Below are positions 62,001 through 64,000 of a DNA stretch of 64,000 bases, piece by piece. Each line of letters starts with the position of its first letter. Within the stretch, counting starts at the first letter, position 1. The translations under genes and the position numbers were made by a program. Under the pieces are notes generated by a model. It worked only from the letters and a program-made list of their open reading frames with translations. It did no database searches and was not told where the DNA came from. Source of the stretch: Dipetalonema caudispina (Eukaryota > Nematoda > Chromadorea > Rhabditida > Onchocercidae); assembly GCA_013365325.1 (NCBI GenBank), contig JABVXV010000060.1, forward strand, positions 124,001 to 188,000. Direction: 5' to 3'.

Positions 62001-63550
62001 ATGTCGCGAATATAATTCTCATCTGCAAAAGGTATGTTTAGATTTTTGTGAGGACTTTTATAGAATTTGCATATCCTTATTACAGATTTATAATTGACAG
62101 GATTTTTAATAAAATCTTGTCATCACTGAATTTGAAATTATCTATTAAATCGTCAATCACAGTTCATAGCTACTTTACTTGGAAATTAGAACGATATTAG
62201 CGAATAGCATTGCGAAGTCTAATTATGATGCTACCTAAATAGCTTAAAAAATTTTTAAAGGATAATGCTTTCTTTCTTTTGCTAATATTCCACTTCATTT
62301 CATAATTGCTCCTTTCGACACTATTTTAATTTTCTCAAAAAATTTTCCTCTTATCTCATTCTGAAACAATTCATTAAATATTACAAGTGGGAAATTTTGC
62401 TCATATAATGTTAACTTATTCCAGTGGGATTTATGCTTATGTGCTGATAATGGTCCTGTTGAAAATGGTTTATATTTGGATGAATGTAATGCAATATTCA
62501 TTTATGCTACTACCATGTTTACAGGCCTATTTCTTGGCAATTTATTCTTCATGACAACAATGATGATTGTATTAAGGTTTACCTTTTTACGAAATTTTAA
62601 CAGCAAGCAGTTAATTTTAATATTTTAAAACAAACTAAAATTTTAATATTTTTTCCATGATTATGTTTGTTAACGTTTAACAAAAATTTCCAATGCTAAA
62701 TTCTTTCTAGCATGTTATTCAAATGTGCACCAAGAAAAGCTTAACATTGACAATAACTCATAAAGTCTGATCAACTTCAGGAGCTTAGAACTAATCACAA
62801 AATTTCCCTCGAAATTCGAATTTTATTACGGTGAACGACTATACGTTAGACCAGTTATCTTCTCTTCCAAAGAATTCTAAAATTTGTACTTAATTATCTT
62901 CCTGATATAATAATCTTCACATTTCAGATCTGTCTACGATGATGAGAAAGTTCTAGCACTTAGCTTTGCATCCTGTATCACAAATATTATGGGTAATGGG
63001 TTCTGCATTCTTTTTTCTTTTTTGTTGTTTACACGGTTATTTTAAAAGTACATTGAACTTTCTACTTGTAATTAATTTTCAGTGGAGTTGTTAGTCTGTT
63101 TTTAAATTTTCGTTAATAATTTCCGATTTAAACATATATATTTCGAATTTGATGGAAATGATTTGAATACATATTCAAATATCATAGAAAAATATGAGTG
63201 ATATTAAATTCTTACAATAATTTCCACATGTTATTTTTGCAGGCTTTATTCCGGCTCCGATAATCTTTGGTTGGATTATTGATGAAGATTGTCTGTTGTG
63301 GCATAGCAGATGTCCCCATGATCGCGGTAACTGTGTCATCTATGATAATAAAACATTTCGACAAAGTTTTCATTTAACGAGTGCTGGCTTCCAAACTTTT
63401 GCCGTCATTTCAATTATAGTTTGCTATGTGTTCAGTTATAAATTTACATTCCCAGAAGAGGAAAAGGAAGAAGAGGTATATGATGAATATGATGAAAAAC
63501 AGGTTGATAGGTCGACTTCACGATCATATGCTGTACAGACTATTTTATAA
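59006..63550 (+). CDS. Organic anion transporter polypeptide (OATP/SLCO family)
   Basis: Plasma-membrane carrier of amphipathic anions; the substrate cannot be predicted. Exons: 59006-59119, 59328-59502, 59628-59725, 59963-60179, 60368-60457, 60609-60774, 60997-61100, 61268-61420, 61556-61754, 61887-62031, 62425-62576, 62928-62992, 63243-63550; all in frame, 661 residues, the family norm with 12 helices. MQNEPPILLPRKRQPS is the cytosolic start. Family blocks: VVGILTNLERRFGISSKKSG, SCYDIGH, GQILAGVAAAPFNTVAYVYV, and the superfamily signature near SDEWIGAWWLGF, with the usual D-x-R-W reading S-D-E-W here. The large external loop has the Kazal-like cysteines (CSFECQC, CHAGCREY, LCLCADNG, DEC). 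FIPAPIIFGWIIDEDC precedes the last helix, and the C-tail is acidic (EEEKEEEVYDEYDE). The donor at 61754 (GA|gttagt) is the least certain border. A non-coding upstream exon is possible. Confidence 0.95.
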
Positions 63551-64000
63551 ATACTTGAAATATCTCGAAAATTTTGCATTGTGATTTAATTCCAGAAAAA
63601 TTGAACGAATTACGAACATTTCTTTGTATCAGTAACTATAATTAAAATGATTTAATGAGTTAAGTGATTTAAATTCATCGGTTCAGAAACTCCTATGATG
63701 ATCTCGCCTATTTTGAGTGTACTTTTTCTTGTGTATATTTGTTGTGCCGTTGAACTGCCTTTAATAAAAGTATGCATAATTACTACAGATTTAACAGTTC
63801 GTATTCCTTCTAAACACTCCACAACGTAAATTTTATATTGGAAACTTAAAAAAAAATGTTCGAGAGTTTGCTGTATATTTCAAAAACTGATTAAATTAAT
63901 TAGACAATTTGAATTCATTAAAAGCAAACATTGCGGTAACAGCCATTTAACTTCTAGAATTTCGAAACTATTTTTAGAAAAAATGCATGAACAAGTTAAG
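63551..64000. other. Downstream flank of the OATP gene
   Basis: 450 bases to the window edge, likely OATP 3' UTR at the start (AATAAAAG at about 63762 could be a poly(A) signal). No other feature seen. Confidence 0.5.

Overview
The window is nuclear DNA of a nematode. It is very AT-rich, its genes are split into many small exons with clean GT...AG borders (often gtaag / tttcag), and several proteins look most like nematode versions: an UNC-84-type SUN protein, a 514-residue importin alpha and a roughly 1000-residue PEX1. Base composition and intron style suggest a filarial or related clade III worm, but that placement is inference. I see no bacterial (for example Wolbachia-derived) insertion, no tRNA or rRNA, and no CRISPR.

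Layout from left to right: (1) 86-6616, minus: an unc-84 homologue cut by the left edge. Its N-terminal and transmembrane parts are here; the SUN domain is outside. (2) 6617-9928: non-coding, with microsatellites and a 276-bp tandem duplication. (3) 9929-13269, minus: complete 4-hydroxyphenylpyruvate dioxygenase, ten exons. (4) 14442-15771, minus: complete EMC4, three exons. (5) 16517-31597, minus: complete PEX1 in 21 exons. Its 13th intron is 6.85 kb long and holds a complete opposite-strand CRAL-TRIO/GOLD gene (22295-25452). (6) 32090-38671, plus: complete STT3 oligosaccharyltransferase catalytic subunit, 17 exons, head to head with PEX1 and with a possible second, mutually exclusive last exon. 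(7) 40478-43927, minus: complete CHIP/STUB1 (chn-1), with a dead mariner transposon in its last intron. (8) 45300-48938, plus: complete importin alpha, ten exons. (9) 50637-51053, minus: an unrecognised open frame. (10) 51375-53946, minus: complete mannose-6-phosphate isomerase, eight exons. (11) 53947-59005: 5 kb of non-coding DNA with a hairpin and a 33-bp minisatellite. (12) 59006-63550, plus: complete OATP-type transporter, 13 exons.

Exon borders were set by reading codons, splice signals and reading-frame phase. For HPD, EMC4, PEX1, STT3, CHIP, importin alpha, PMI and OATP every junction keeps frame and the summed length is what the family predicts, so these models are strong. The genes are housekeeping and do not form one pathway. 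There is a loose secretory theme: PMI feeds mannose into dolichol-linked oligosaccharide, STT3 transfers that oligosaccharide, and EMC4 inserts ER membrane proteins. No new multi-gene system stands out. The most interesting points are structural: the gene nested in PEX1, the duplicated STT3 terminal exon, two apparent GC-AG introns sharing an AAG|GCT start, and two long intronic hairpins.
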